Below are positions 13,400 through 25,097 of a stretch of DNA of 64,000 bases, piece by piece. Each line of letters starts with the position of its first letter. The stretch's first letter is position 1. The position numbers were made by a program, and so were the translations under genes. Source of the stretch: Lutjanus erythropterus. Its lineage: Eukaryota; Chordata; Actinopteri; Lutjaniformes; Lutjanidae. The stretch lies in contig CM034595.1 of the NCBI GenBank assembly GCA_020091685.1, positions 8,517,132-8,581,131 on the forward strand, given 5' to 3'. A model generated the notes under the pieces. That model did not search any database, was not told the DNA's origin, and saw nothing but the letters and a program-made list of their open reading frames with translations.

Positions 13400-13570
13400 T
13401 TATTTTTTTTTGGGGGGGATGGAGGGGGTGTGGGTGGGAGGTGCTTTTATGCCTTTAACTTATAGGACAACTGAAGATATGACAGGAAAGGGGGAAGAGA
13501 TGGTCGCTGCAGAGGACACACAGTCTCTATACATGGGGCGAATGCTCCACCAACTGAGCTACCAGGCCAG
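13400..13570 (-). repeat. tRNA-derived SINE (copy 1)
   Basis: On the minus strand it begins with a tRNA-like head, GGTAGCTCAGTTGGTGGAGC (A-box-like), then CCCCATGTATAGAGAC, and continues into the shared tail CTTTCCTGTCATATCT and GTCCTATAAGTTAAAGGC. The B-box part is shortened. The same head and tail order recurs at 24287-24466. Confidence 0.65.
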
Positions 13571-13676
13571 CTGTTGTCACAATTAGTTGAAGGGGTACAA
13601 TCACTTTAACTTCACTTTATCACATTTATGATTTTTAACCCACATATTGTGTGGGGGAAAAACTGCATTCATTGTG

Positions 13677-14506
13677 CAGTGGTGGAAAGAGTACTGAATA
13701 TCTATACTCAAGTTCAAGTGCTTTTACATTACGAAAATATTACTCAGTTACAAGTAGAGGTACTGGTGTTAGGAAAATACTTCAGTAAAAGTACAAAGTA
13801 CTTGTCTCAAAAACTTCTCAGAGTATTAGTTACTTTTTAACCACTGATGCTCAACACATTAATAGCAGCTGATCAGATGATGATCTGTTTCTTCAAACCT
13901 CCACAAACCGGGATAACAGATTTTCAGTTTTCCTTAACCGATAGTTGAAAATACTAAGAACTGATTAATCATTAATAATGTATAAAATACAAAACACAAG
14001 TTTTTAAAAAATTCTTTCTCATTTTGATTTTTTTCTGTTTTGTTTACTCTTTTTTCCCCTCATATTTAAGTTTAGTTTCTTTATTCAACAAATGTCTCCA
14101 CCAGATAGAACAATGACAGATGAGGTGCAATTACTGTATTTAAAGACTGTTAATAAATTGGTTCAATTCTCAATGCTGATAAATTGATTAATGATTGATC
14201 ATTAACATCTTTACTCCAACCTGCTGCTGCTGCAGTGGTTTTCATCCATATGTCTTGGTTCTCATCGGCCTGTTTGTGATCAGGTCACCTGATTGGCTAC
14301 AAAAATGCAGGTGAAGGGTTTGGATATTAATGCAACTTGTACTTAGGACTCAACTATGATTTTGAAAGTGACTAAATACATGGTGTAATGTATATTTAAA
14401 TACGAGGAAAAGTACAGATTTGAAAATCTACTCATAAAAGTTCAAGTACCCAAAAAACTACTTACTTACAGTATCTTGAGTTTTTGTAATTAGTTACTTC
14501 CACCCG
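13677..14506. mobile_element. Tol2-like hAT element, non-autonomous (copy A)
   Basis: It starts CAGTGGTGGAAAGAGTACT and ends AGTTACTTCCACCCG. Many AAGTACTTTTAC and AGTAAAAGTAC motifs lie near both ends, as in Tol2-related elements. An 8-bp duplication with one mismatch flanks it: TCATTGTG (13669-13676) and TCATTATG (14507-14514). It is 830 bp long with no transposase. Related copies are at 22446 and 48082. Confidence 0.75.
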
Positions 14507-14514
14507 TCATTATG

Positions 14515-15717
14515 TTATAAGTGAAATTGACCTGTACTGTTGGTGACTAGAAATTACTATTAGTATTGTGATATATGACCTATAAGTTGTTATGAATTGC
14601 TTTCTGATGTGTTTTGGTTATTATCATAAAACATTCTGAAAATTTAGAAATACTTCAATAGGATCATACAGTGCTATAAGCAAATCATAACACATAAGTG
14701 TGGTTAGAATGGATTAAAGACATGGTTGTCATACTGTTACTGTGTAAACCAATTACAACACAGCCTCACTTGTTCATTATTTGAAATGTGATGCATTGAT
14801 GATGATCTGAAAACATTAAGAACTCCCAAAAACTGTCTCACTTACTGCTGAAAAAACATATTATAACGTTTCAGTCTGTCTGAACTTCAACAGGTACATA
14901 TGCAGCATCACAACACTTTTATATACATACTAAAACTGCCTCAATCATCCAATCAGAGGAGTACAGAACTGGCTCATGAGCACCTTTAACCAACACAGAA
15001 TATATGTGTCAATAGTCAGAAAACAGTGTTAAAAAGATTCAAAATATACAACATCCTACCAACTCTACAATGGTCAAAAGATTAAGAACAAGTGAATTAA
15101 GGGCAAATGTTTGATTCATGCAGTGCCATCAAACAGTAAATCTGTTCAGTCAAAAGGAAAGCTAAATAAAGGACAAAATGTAGTGGAATCGAAACAAAAC
15201 CAGTCTAGTGTTTCTGTTGCACTGTGGGGTCAAACTGAAAGTTATTCATCCAAATTAACCGTAACTTCTTTGATGAAGGGATTCTGGAGATCTACCAAAG
15301 CACAGCAGAGCTGCATCACCACGTCAACACTGCTCCACTCAGTGTGAGTGTAACTGTTGGCAAGAGATAAGTAAGAAAATCCTCCGTTTATTCTGACCAT
15401 GTGTAGCTCGAGCCCTGACACAGGAATATGTCAGCATATTACACAGTAAGTTAAAAAGTAAACTTATAAACATATTTAGCAGTGCTATAACACAGATAAT
15501 ACTACAAGAACAATGCTGCTCACGTCTCTCATGGAGTATAACAGCAAAAGGGGGGGGGGGGTAAGGCAAGAGACACCCCTTTATAGGACCTCTTTATGGG
15601 AGGGGGACCCCCAAAAGTGAACGAAGGGCTACAGAAACTTAAATGTGCCACATAATGGCTATGGGGGCCTAAGCATGTCACGGTATAGCAACTTAGACAA
15701 GTTTTGTGCAATTCTAA
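14515..15717. other. Intergenic, no gene recognised
   Basis: AT-rich DNA with a G-run at 15550-15561. Short open frames lack recognisable domains. Confidence 0.5.
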
Positions 15718-17450
15718 CACTACATCCCAGACAGCACCCATATGTCTCGCCGACGTCGGCCTCAGATCGTGCGCAAAAGTTCTTCCACACAATTCTGGCC
15801 CATTCTGGGTGTCATCAGGAACCTCCCTAAGCATCAGCTGTTTGTGATAGGTCTGTTTTGTGGTACCAGCAAACCATCACTCAGTGAATACCTTGAAGAT
15901 TTTGTGGCTGATGTTTTGGAGCTGAAGAAGGAATTCACATTCCAAGGAATCACCTTGAAGCTCCAACTGTCCTCCATGGTCTGTGACGCTCCAGCCCGAG
16001 CATTTGTGAAAAATGTCAAAGGACACACAGGCTGCTCTGGGTGTGAAAAGTGTGTACAGGAGGGGGAATATGTGAATAATAGTGTGATATTCCCCCAAAC
16101 TGATGCCCACCTCCGCACTGACGATGATTTCAAAAAGATGGCTGATGAAGGGCATTCCTTAAGTGGTTATGTTAAGAGGGTTTTGGACGGGTGCCAAATT
16201 ATCCAGAGGTATTTTTTTCTCCAGTCAGAACAGGTAATACAGCAGTTTGATGTTAAAAGTCACGTTCCTCGGCGGACGTTAGTTCAGCTGGTGCTCAGCT
16301 TGTTTTTAGGTTTTATTGCTTTCAAGTGTTTGGTTGTTATTGTTGTCTTCGTTTGCCTGTTTTTTTTTTTTGTTGTTTTTTTTTACCGGCAGCCGAATTG
16401 TCCGTGGAAGAGCACTCTTTTCCAAAACAATCTTTTCATATTTGTGATCACATAGTTTTACAGAAAATAAATGAATTAATTTATATCTTGCTGTCTAGTA
16501 TCAGCAAATAAATCAATAAATAATTATATATATGTACATACGTAACATACACATAAGCAACAAAACAACAGTAAAAGCAATCTCATTCATTAATAATTTA
16601 CAGTTCATTGAATTTGGCATAGAAATGTCACATAAGTCATTACAAAGATTTTGTGAACTATGAAATTACGAAATAACAGGAAACAAGGAAAATAAATAAA
16701 TCGAATATATCAATCAATAAAGAAAAGACGTTTGACTAAAAGCCTTCATACGTCAATATTTATAAATGACCTTTATCTATAAAGTTGCAATTAAGTGACT
16801 TGAATTAGTTGGCTGGAAATATTTTGTCAGCTGGTGCTTGGAAAAAAGCTGGCTGAATGAAACTTCTCTTTTTTTCATTGCTGTATTCTGTCTCACAGTT
16901 TAATTGAACAACCCGGGCTCCCCTTGCAGACTGTGTCTCCCTGCAATCCAGACCCTGCTGCCCGTGTGTGTCTCCCGACCTGCCACCTACATGTTTCCTG
17001 TTCTGTTTATTCTTTTTGTGCTGGGGCTCTTTTGGCTATGCTGCTGGAAATAAATTTATCATTAACTTGAATTGTACCTGTCTCTTAATTTTATCCGCAC
17101 ACAATATTAAGAAGCTATTTGGTGGTCAAGCATATTGTTTCTTATTGTGAAATTGCCATATTTCTATCACATTTTAAGTAAATACATGTTTGGCCATGGA
17201 TAGTGAGATATTTATACTAATTAAATGATCCGATCTGAATAAATAAAGGTCATAGAAGCTGTAGAGAGGCTGCACTGTGCAGCTTTGATACATCGTTCAA
17301 ACATTGTCTGGAGAGAATTTTTGGCCAAATGCCGACATCTTGGCGACATCTTTCCAATGAGCAAACACTCTCCATACGACGTCTTGGCGATGCAACTTTT
17401 TTCATCGTGCCGACATCGGCGAGATGTATGCATGCTGTCTGGGATACTAT
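15718..17450 (+). mobile_element. Deleted CACTA/EnSpm-like DNA transposon
   Basis: The left end reads CACTACATCCCAGACAGCA. An inverted version of the next 50 or so bases (CATCCCAGACAGCA and on through CTCGCCGACGTCGGC) recurs at about 17395-17445. Subterminal CGACATCTTGGCGACATC-type motifs lie at the right end. A transposase fragment sits just inside the left end, so most of the transposase was lost. The right terminus does not show a clean TAGTG, so that boundary is uncertain. Confidence 0.5.
15769..16210 (+). pseudogene. Tnp2-type (CACTA) transposase fragment
   Basis: The open frame at 15742-16455 contains QFWPILGVIRNLPKHQLFVI, then CGTSKPS.SEYLEDFV, SMVCDAPARAFVKNVKGHTG and CSGCEKCVQEGEY. 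This order (WPIL, G.SKP, CDAPAR, H.GC..C) is that of a conserved block of tnp2-like transposases found in many fish genomes. Similarity stops near residue 155, where the frame runs into low-complexity T-rich sequence. The N-terminal half and the rest of the catalytic domain are missing. The frame's ATG lies in the inverted repeat and is unlikely to be a true start. Confidence 0.6.
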
Positions 17451-18840
17451 AAATGTTTGCCTTTGTTACACATGTTACTGCTGTAAACTGACCCTGTTAC
17501 ATGAAGAATGAAATGCATTATTGTCATCCACATGAATCTTGGTCTGAGCATAATTTTAAGAACGAAGAACAAAAGCATATTTTAGGTTTTCTGTACTTGG
17601 CCCACTTCAAAATAGAGAACACTTTCTGTGTGATTGCGTGAATATGGTGTTTTATTTCCCTTTCGAAGCAGGACAAGGCATCCAAAAAACAATCAAATCA
17701 GGCTGTACCAATATCCCTCTGGCCTCAAGATGGTTCTCACACTGAATGTTGTATAAAGTTTTAGTGAAATTATGTTGTTTTTAATTTTAACTTTTCAACC
17801 TTCAGCATGCCCCTCAATGTCCTGACAGATTTCTGGAACAAAATTCAGAGTGACTGGTAATCAGTAAAATCAAGCTTTCTTTATTAGTTTAGACTGGCAC
17901 CTAGAGACCGACAATATTCACAAAATGCCACACTTACACTCTGAAGCAACGTATTTCATGGTTTGCCATCAGAAGTCACTGTATATAAAACTGACCAGGA
18001 TTAAACAGAGTTACAGGGACAGCTAATGTTACCTGCGGCTAGCCTTGACTGTACTAATTAGCTTACTTGCTACCTCCCTGAGGTGAACACAAATCTGCCT
18101 TTACCATAGACTCTGCTTCACAATATTTACTGAAATGGGTTTCTGAGCCGTTATCGGGTCGGGTACATCATGCTCATTAAATGCATATAAAAGCATGCAC
18201 AACACATGAATTAATCAACCAAAGGCTCATGAGAAAACGTGGCTTGTGAACATCAGCATACATGTGGCTCACATTTGCTAGTTAGCCAGGCAAACAAAGC
18301 AAATGGCCTCCACACTACCAGCCTTGTGCTTTTCTGATTATTCTTCATAGATGAACATATTGAACACCACTGATGCCAAATCCCGATGTCCAACTGCTAT
18401 TCACCGTTTTGAATGAACCATACAGCTGCTGTATTGCTGTTAGTTGCAGTCAGCAGCGCTGTAGTGTTGGGGGACAAACAGTTCCTGTTTTAGAGAGACG
18501 CTAAGTCTCTACAGGAAGCATCATCTCACATTCACTTGCACTCAGACATCTCTTTTCGCTCTTGTAAATTTCCGAACAGCAGAAGATGGTCCGAAACTGG
18601 GGTGGCAGCTTAGGTGGCAAAGTGGTTTTAGGGGTGGCAGATGGTAAAACAACTCCTCCTTCAATGTGTCTTTTACTCATTTAAAGGTTTTTCACCTGAC
18701 TTAAAGCTGATGGCTAACACCAAAGTGCTAATACCAAGTGAAACTGATGGCACTTAAAGAAACTGTCAAACCGAACTGTCCATCTGAACGAATGCACCTT
18801 CAAAAAAGAAGAAGGAAAAAAGGAAAAGCTGTTTGGTCAT
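17451..18840. other. Intergenic, no gene recognised
   Basis: No recognisable frame or repeat ends. Mixed AT-rich DNA. Confidence 0.5.
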
Positions 18841-19490
18841 TTGAGTGGAATCCAGTTTGACAAAAATGTCACCTCTGTTTGGTTTTGTATTCATTTGCTG
18901 TGGATTATTACAGAGACTTTGGTCACTTTCCCCAGGTATCTTGTAACAGGAGATCTGATGATCAGCTTGGCTTATAGTTACCTACTGGGAATCAAGACTG
19001 TTGCAGACTCCATTGAAATGACATGCACAGCTATTGAGAAACAAATGGGTCACACCAATTTGCTCAGAACTAAAGAAGATTGTAAAGCTGTGGCAAAGAG
19101 GTTCTGGGAAATACTGAAGTTTCATAACTGCATAGGAGCAATCTATGTAAAGCACATCAACATCCAGGCAGCATCCCAGTCAGAAAGCCTGCTCATTAAT
19201 TGTAAAAAGACATTTTCAGTTGTACTGATGGCCTTAGTAGATGCTGACTAGCACTTTGGAGGACTTTGGTAGAATCAGTGATGGTGATTGTGGGATATAT
19301 ACCAGCTCTGCTCTGCGTAGGGGGATGGAGGCATGTCCTTGAAGATGGGAGGCTGTAAGATGCATCCTTGATGAGACATCTGACACATCAGGTGGCAATT
19401 TGCGTGGACTTCGGACAGCCATACATTTTTGTGGCAACAATGGCAGAGTAAACAACACGTTTTTAAATACCAAGGTTGCAGTTGCAGTTT
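18841..19490 (+). pseudogene. PIF/Harbinger transposase remnant (N-terminal and middle part)
   Basis: The frame to 19251 contains RYLVTGDLMISLAYSYLLGI, then KTVADSIEMTCTAIE, FHNCIGAIYVKHINIQA and KKTFSVVLMALVDAD, the order found in HARBI1-like DDE transposases. The first catalytic aspartate, normally in a GAIDGKH motif, is replaced (GAIYVKH). After VDAD a frameshift near 19249 moves the similarity into another frame (DFGRISDG, then LRRGMEA), which later meets a stop. It is therefore inactive. Known function of the family: cut-and-paste transposition into short TA-rich targets. Confidence 0.75.
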
Positions 19491-19769
19491 TAACATTTAT
19501 TTAGGTGAGAGAGTAGTCTTTTAACTTAAAATCTGTGGTCACTGCTTTGATGCTTTCAAAGATATGACATCCTAGTAACAGAACAACCAACACACCTCAG
19601 ACACTTCATGTATTATTTGTTACAGGGCAAATCAATTTGGCTTAGGGTGAAATTAAAGGTCGAAATTTATATGTTTATTTAACATTAACATTGTATCAAT
19701 CAAAATGCAAATGCAAAATACACAAAAATGTGCATGAAGGTACACAGAGGGTTAAAATTATACATTTTA

Positions 19770-20400
19770 TTAATTAATAAGTGAAAATTTTCTAAAAACA
19801 TGCTAACATGCAGGCAGTTCCTCAGGAGCCAAGAGCTGGGCAGTCTTCCGTGGACACTGTTCCCTGACAGGTCCTTCTCATCCACGTCTGTGTGGCCTGG
19901 GTCATCCTCAACATCTGGGCCTGGGCCTTCCTCCTCCTGCTCTTCCTCCTCCTCCTCTTCCAGGACATCACCTGCTGCCACACACACATATTGTTGAGGA
20001 TACAGCAGGCACCAGCCACCTTCAGTCTGGACAGAGGCTGTACCTCGAGAGGCCCTCAAGAAAACTGAGTGCCAGCATGTTTTAAGGACTACGAAGTGCG
20101 CTCAATAATATTCCATGCCCTTACGTGATGCCTGCTGTAAACCCAAATTGAGATGGAAAATGTGTAGTGTATTTCAAAGTCACCAAAGTAACAACTTTGT
20201 GTGTGTTTTACTGAGTATTCTTACTTGCTGGTGATGTGATGTGGTGTCATGATCACAACAGGATGCTGCAGGCCATGGATATCCTCCATCTCTAACAGGA
20301 AGTACCCAGCTGGTGGGTTCAGGGTCTGGTGATACACTGGGGATCTTCAGTGTACACCTGCATCATGCTCAGACCCTGGCTGCCCAATGTACACAACTAG
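19770..20400 (-). pseudogene. PIF/Harbinger transposase remnant (C-terminal part), opposite strand
   Basis: Reading minus from 20400, fragments resemble the late Harbinger DDE region: QPGSEHDAGVYTEDP and then a GDGGYP-like segment broken by stops. After these comes ACCILNNMCV at about 20005-19975, close to the conserved LHN motif, followed by a glutamate-rich tail (about 19970-19930). The best continuous frame is 20059-19700. Several frameshifts and stops show decay. It faces the other Harbinger remnant tail to tail, so these are two pieces and not one gene. Confidence 0.6.
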
Positions 20401-22437
20401 ACATAACCATTGTTGGTAAAAATATTAGACATGGATAAATGAACAAACAAACAAAAGACCTTGTTTTGGTACTGTCTCACTGGGTCAAACCAAACCTTCA
20501 CCATTAATTTCATGCATAATCATAAATAAATCCCTCCTTGAGTTACATTAACCACACACTTGTTTTGTGATTTATTAAATAAAATAAAAGGTGCTCACAG
20601 CAGCTACCACATTGTTAGCAAATTAACTAGCTAACTTTACTTTCCTAGCATAATGTAGCTAAACGTCCAGTGGCCTTTCTAACTGTTTGAAAATGGAGCT
20701 ACTTCTGTTATTAGCAAGAAATGATAGCATTCAAAAGCACTGTGATAATTCATTCTTATCTTAATGTTAATGTAGCATAACTTACCTTTTTATAAACACC
20801 TTTTTCAGCCAACTGCAGACAGGACAGTCTGAAGTGAAGCTCTTCTCTCCTCCTCAGCTTAGCATTAGCATCGCTGATATACACTATCAGACAGAAAAAG
20901 TTGATATATTGATTAGATGATATATTACTGGGCATCTAGTATAAGGTTTAGGCTCTCCCAAACAACTGAAATGAGATTTAAAGTTTTAAAGATATAACTT
21001 AATATTTATGTCACAGAAAAGAACTCAAATTTTCATTGAGTCCATATGGTTCATGTGTGTTCAATTCATAGATCCAAAGTGCCTCAGAAACGCATTGTTC
21101 ATTCCAAATAAATTCACAGTGAAGTCAGTTCAGTGTGTGGCCGTTTATATTGATATTAATACTTTATACTTCAGACGTTTGAGGTGTGATTGCTTTTGAT
21201 TTCCAAACAACTTGTGGTAGGAAATGAATAACAATAAAAAGAATATAGACAGCTGAAATCTGTCTGACTGCTCATTAATTTGACCTATTAAAAGTTAAAG
21301 GGTAAAACGTTTTCATAAGAAGTCCTGCTGATAGTCCCAGTGGCTTCAGAGCAGAGCAGAACACCAGGTGTAGCTATTGACACACTAATATAAAAATAGA
21401 GCCTTGGTGTCCACTGTCTCCCCTCAGGTGGACCTGTAGCAGCAGAGGTGAAGCACATCTGCACAGTAATATTCACGGGAAATCTGTCTGTCTCCCTTTT
21501 GCCTTCACATGGATTTTAAAATACTCAAATTATGAGCATGTACACTGGAGGCAGCATTATTCCAAAAATACCAGTACTGGTCTTCAGAAATGGTCAAACT
21601 GTGATGAGGAAGTGCTCGTGGGGATACAGCTGGGATAACACAGCTGTGGAAAAGTCCCAGTCGATTCCGAGCAAAGCAGAACACCAGCTGTTGTTAATTC
21701 ATTAATGCACTTACATGTACGATGTGAGAAAATTCAATAAGGACATATCTGGTTCCATCCTGACATGACATGAAGCTTTTCAGTGGGTCATTTGCATTTT
21801 CACCTGGCCTTTGGCTTCCACAAAGTGGAGCAGAATGTGTTCTACTTCTGGTGCACATGTTTACAATAAATGTGTAGGTTATATATGATTGATTCAAGGC
21901 AGAGTGGAATTACACATGTATGTATGTAGAGCATCATTTACATGTGGCTTGTGCATACATTTACACACACAAACACACACACAAGCACACAGCCATCTGG
22001 CCTATGTAGACTGTTAGTTTCCCAGCCAGCAGTGTAATGAAATCAAGATGCAGATGAGTTTCTGGGAAAGAGACGAGGGGAGGAGACGTTCACAAACACA
22101 AACAGTTTGTTACAAGCGTCAGACACACAAAACACCACACCAAAGTGTTCACTCACTAAAGTCATCATCAGCAACATTTTTATTTGTCTCTGTTACAGAC
22201 TGTTACACCAACAACAGTGTTAATAAAACGCTCATTTATTCTCTAGAATAAATTCTGTTTTTGGCGGCGCATCCTGGCCTCAGGAGATGGACCCTGGCAT
22301 CTGATAGTGGGAGGTCCTGTGACGCAAACCAGTAATATTGTATTAATAGTGTAATAGATAAAAGCAGTGATAGTTGCAGAGGCTGAAATGATGTGTAAAC
22401 AGTTAATATCCTGAAAGCAAAAGTCCACTGCTGTTAA
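20401..22437. other. Intergenic, no gene recognised
   Basis: AT-rich DNA. Short similar stretches (GTCCCAGT..., AGCAGAACACCAG) occur at about 21336-21372 and 21653-21690, suggesting a weak old duplication. Confidence 0.4.
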
Positions 22438-22445
22438 ATAACACC

Positions 22446-23753
22446 CAGACATGGAAGTAATTAATTACAAATACTCAAATTACTGTAATTAAGTAGTTTT
22501 TTTGGGGGGGTACTTGTACTTTTATGAGTTGATTTTCAAGTCTGTACTTTTACTTGTACTGAAGTATTCATTATGCCATGTAATCTACTTAGTTACTTTT
22601 AAAATAGTAGTAGTTGAAGTTGAATAGTTGAATGTCACAGTTTTGCAGGCTCAGTTTCCCTCGACCTGTTCCCCATTCTCCCAGTTTCCCTCTGTCCTAA
22701 TTTTCCACTCTACCTGCCAGCCACTCCCACCTCATCAGCCCAACTCTACCCACCTGCAAGCTCAGCTGCAGCTCCCCAATCAGCCCAGTATAAAGCCTCT
22801 CCAGCACACTCACTCCTTGCCAGACTGTTCTTCAGTTTTTCTCTGCAAGACTCTCCAGCCCTTATTCCTGGATTGTTTCCCTGTTGCCTGCTCTGCCCGT
22901 CTCTGTTTCTCCTGCCTTGCCTGGTTCCTGGAGTTTCACCACAGCCTTCTGTCCCTGACTGTGAGATCGTTCTCTACATTCCTTGTTCTGCCTGCCTGTC
23001 CCTGGTCTGCTCTCCTGCATCAGCGGCCTGCTCAGCTCAGTGACTGTGTGTGGGCTCCTAAGCCCTAAGAACTTATACCTGTGTGTCTTCATCTGCCCAC
23101 ACTTGCCTGTGTTTCATTAAAGATCACTACCAACTGTCCCAGTTTTCCAGAGTGCTGCTTTTGGGTCCTAAGAACATCCGTTACAGTTGAGTACTGAGCA
23201 CAATTTGAATTAATATCCAGACCTCTTATCTGCATTTTTGTTGCCAATAAAGTGATTTGATAGCAAAAAAGCCAATGGAAACCAGGACATATGGACACAA
23301 AACAAAAAGTATGTTAATGACTGATCTTTAATTCATTTTTCACTAAGAATTTAACCAGTAAAAAATGTGTTCATGGATATTTAATAATTGAGGCAGTAAC
23401 TGCGCCTCATCTAACTTTGTTTTGTCTGCTGGAGACATTTGCTGAATAAGGAAATAAGAGGAAAAAAAGATGAAAAACACAGCAAAATGAGGGGGAAAAA
23501 ACACTTGTTTTGTATCAAATCATTTATTAATGATTAATTGATTGTTAGTGTTTTAACTATTGGTAAAACAAAACACACAAAATTTAGAGCCCTAGTCTGG
23601 AGAGGTGATGGTGACATCATCAGTTAAAAGTAACTATACTCTAAGTAGTTTTTTTTTAACAAATACTTTGTACTTTTACTTGTAGCATAATGTTTTAGCA
23701 ATGTAATAGTACTTGTACTTGAATACAGATTTTCAGTACTCTTTCCACCACTG
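22446..23753. mobile_element. Tol2-like hAT element (copy B), interrupted by a solo LTR
   Basis: The right end reads CAGTACTCTTTCCACCACTG, the inverse of copy A's start. The left end begins CAGACATGGAAGTAATTAATT. A perfect 8-bp duplication, ATAACACC (22438-22445 and 23754-23761), flanks it. It is in the opposite orientation to copy A. Without the 553-bp LTR it is about 750 bp and has no transposase. Confidence 0.8.
22633..23185 (+). mobile_element. Solo LTR inside hAT copy B
   Basis: It starts TGTCACAG and ends TTACA (TG...CA ends). It has a CAGTATAAAGCC promoter-like box near 22790 and a CATTAAAG polyadenylation-like signal near 23117. Its CT-rich, high-GC composition differs from its surroundings. 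GTTGA directly follows its 3' end and is also found one base before its 5' end (22627-22631), a candidate target duplication. No internal gag or pol is present, so it most likely arose by LTR-LTR recombination. The long open frame across it (22628-23068) is not a host gene. Confidence 0.7.
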
Positions 23754-23761
23754 ATAACACC

Positions 23762-24286
23762 ATGAGTTAGGTGGCTGTGTGTCTCACTGTCTGCCAAACT
23801 CAGGTTATAAACATCTACAACTTAGAAAAGATTATTAATGATTTCTCTCATACACAGACACTCATTTGGCAAAAATTCTGCATCAATTTCAACTTTGATT
23901 AGTGTAAAACGGACATGCAAAACTGGTCTGGAAAGAAATGTCAAAGGGAGACACTTTGGCTGCAGCGTTCATGTCAAGTGAAGCGAGTATTTCAACTTGA
24001 TCTCCGATGACACACAGTGGCCATTTTTATGATTTATTACAGTAGATGCATTACAGATTTCTCCTTTACTTTGATTCATTTGACAGATGCTTCTGCCCAA
24101 AACCATATACAACTAATGTTCAATCCAATCCACAGAAGATCACAGAGAAGACTCACTTCATGTTCCAGCTGTCACAAGAGACACAACGCTGGCGCAGTGA
24201 AGGACTTTTTGGGGGAGAAAAAGCTAAAGAAGGATTGAAAAATAGAGAGAGTACACTAAGTGAGGAAGTACTCTTGGAAGAAGTAG
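23762..24286. other. Intergenic, no gene recognised
   Basis: Two overlapping open frames of 70-80 codons have no recognisable motif. Confidence 0.5.
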
Positions 24287-24466
24287 TCTTTTTTTAAGAT
24301 TATCCTTTGGGTGCATTAGCCTGTATTTGACAGGACAGCTGCAGACAGACAGGAAAGAAGAGGAGAGAGAATGTTTAAGAAGGTTGTAATCAAATCTGCT
24401 GCAGAGGACTCAGCCTCTGTATATGGTGCACACACTCACACACCAGGTGAGCCAATGGGGAACCTC
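24287..24466 (-). repeat. tRNA-derived SINE (copy 2)
   Basis: On the minus strand it starts GTTCCCCATTGGCTCACCTGG (tRNA-like head), then ACCATATACAGAGGCTGAG and a diverged B-box-like stretch. The tail contains CTTTCCTGTCTGTCTGCAGC and GTCCTGTCAAATACAGGC. The order is the same as in the copy at 13400-13570. Confidence 0.65.
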
Positions 24467-25097
24467 AGACCTGGTCCCTCAAGTGTTTTTGAAGACAGAA
24501 CATGATTATGCTGACAGAACTGAGTTCAGTAACTCATTCCACCACTGAGGGAGTATAAAGAAGAGGAGTTTGAATTTAGATGTCCTGCCTCTCAGAGAGA
24601 GTGGGACGGGTGATTATTCATTTGCAGATCGTAGTGAATGAGAACACTCAAACTGAGCACTGTGCATGCTGACAGCTCTGCCAGACAGATGAGACAGCAG
24701 TGAAGACAAGAGAGGACCACTGCCTGGACAAGGAGTTGATACTCAGTCATAAAACACCTCATCTTTCTTTTCTTTGTACTTGGCTCCTGCATCATGATTC
24801 CACCCCTTTTTGGGTGAAAACACTCTAATCTGACTGGTGGTCTAAACAAATTATGCATTCTTTTCCAGTTTAAACACATGAAATAAGAAAACTGCTTCAG
24901 TGTTCATCTATTAGGAGCCTAAATCCTCTGGACAGTAAACAATCATGCTATGTCTCTGCCAATCAATTAACCATGTCATTACATTGAAAAAAAAGAAGAA
25001 GAAATCGAGGTTGGTGAGTGTGTGCCTCTATCAAAGTGGAAGAATGACTCCACCAAGTGGTTGGAGGTGGTATATCCTGACAAATACCTTTATGAAT

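Noticed and set aside
13501-13570. tRNA gene
   Set aside because: The tRNA-like A-box region is the head of a SINE; the B box and acceptor pairing are not intact.
19700-20059. 119-codon acidic frame on the minus strand as a host protein
   Set aside because: The CILNNMCV motif and context fit a Harbinger transposase tail, with stops just upstream.
22628-23068. 146-codon open frame, Pro/Ser/Leu-rich
   Set aside because: It lies entirely in the solo LTR; the CT-rich composition explains the open frame.
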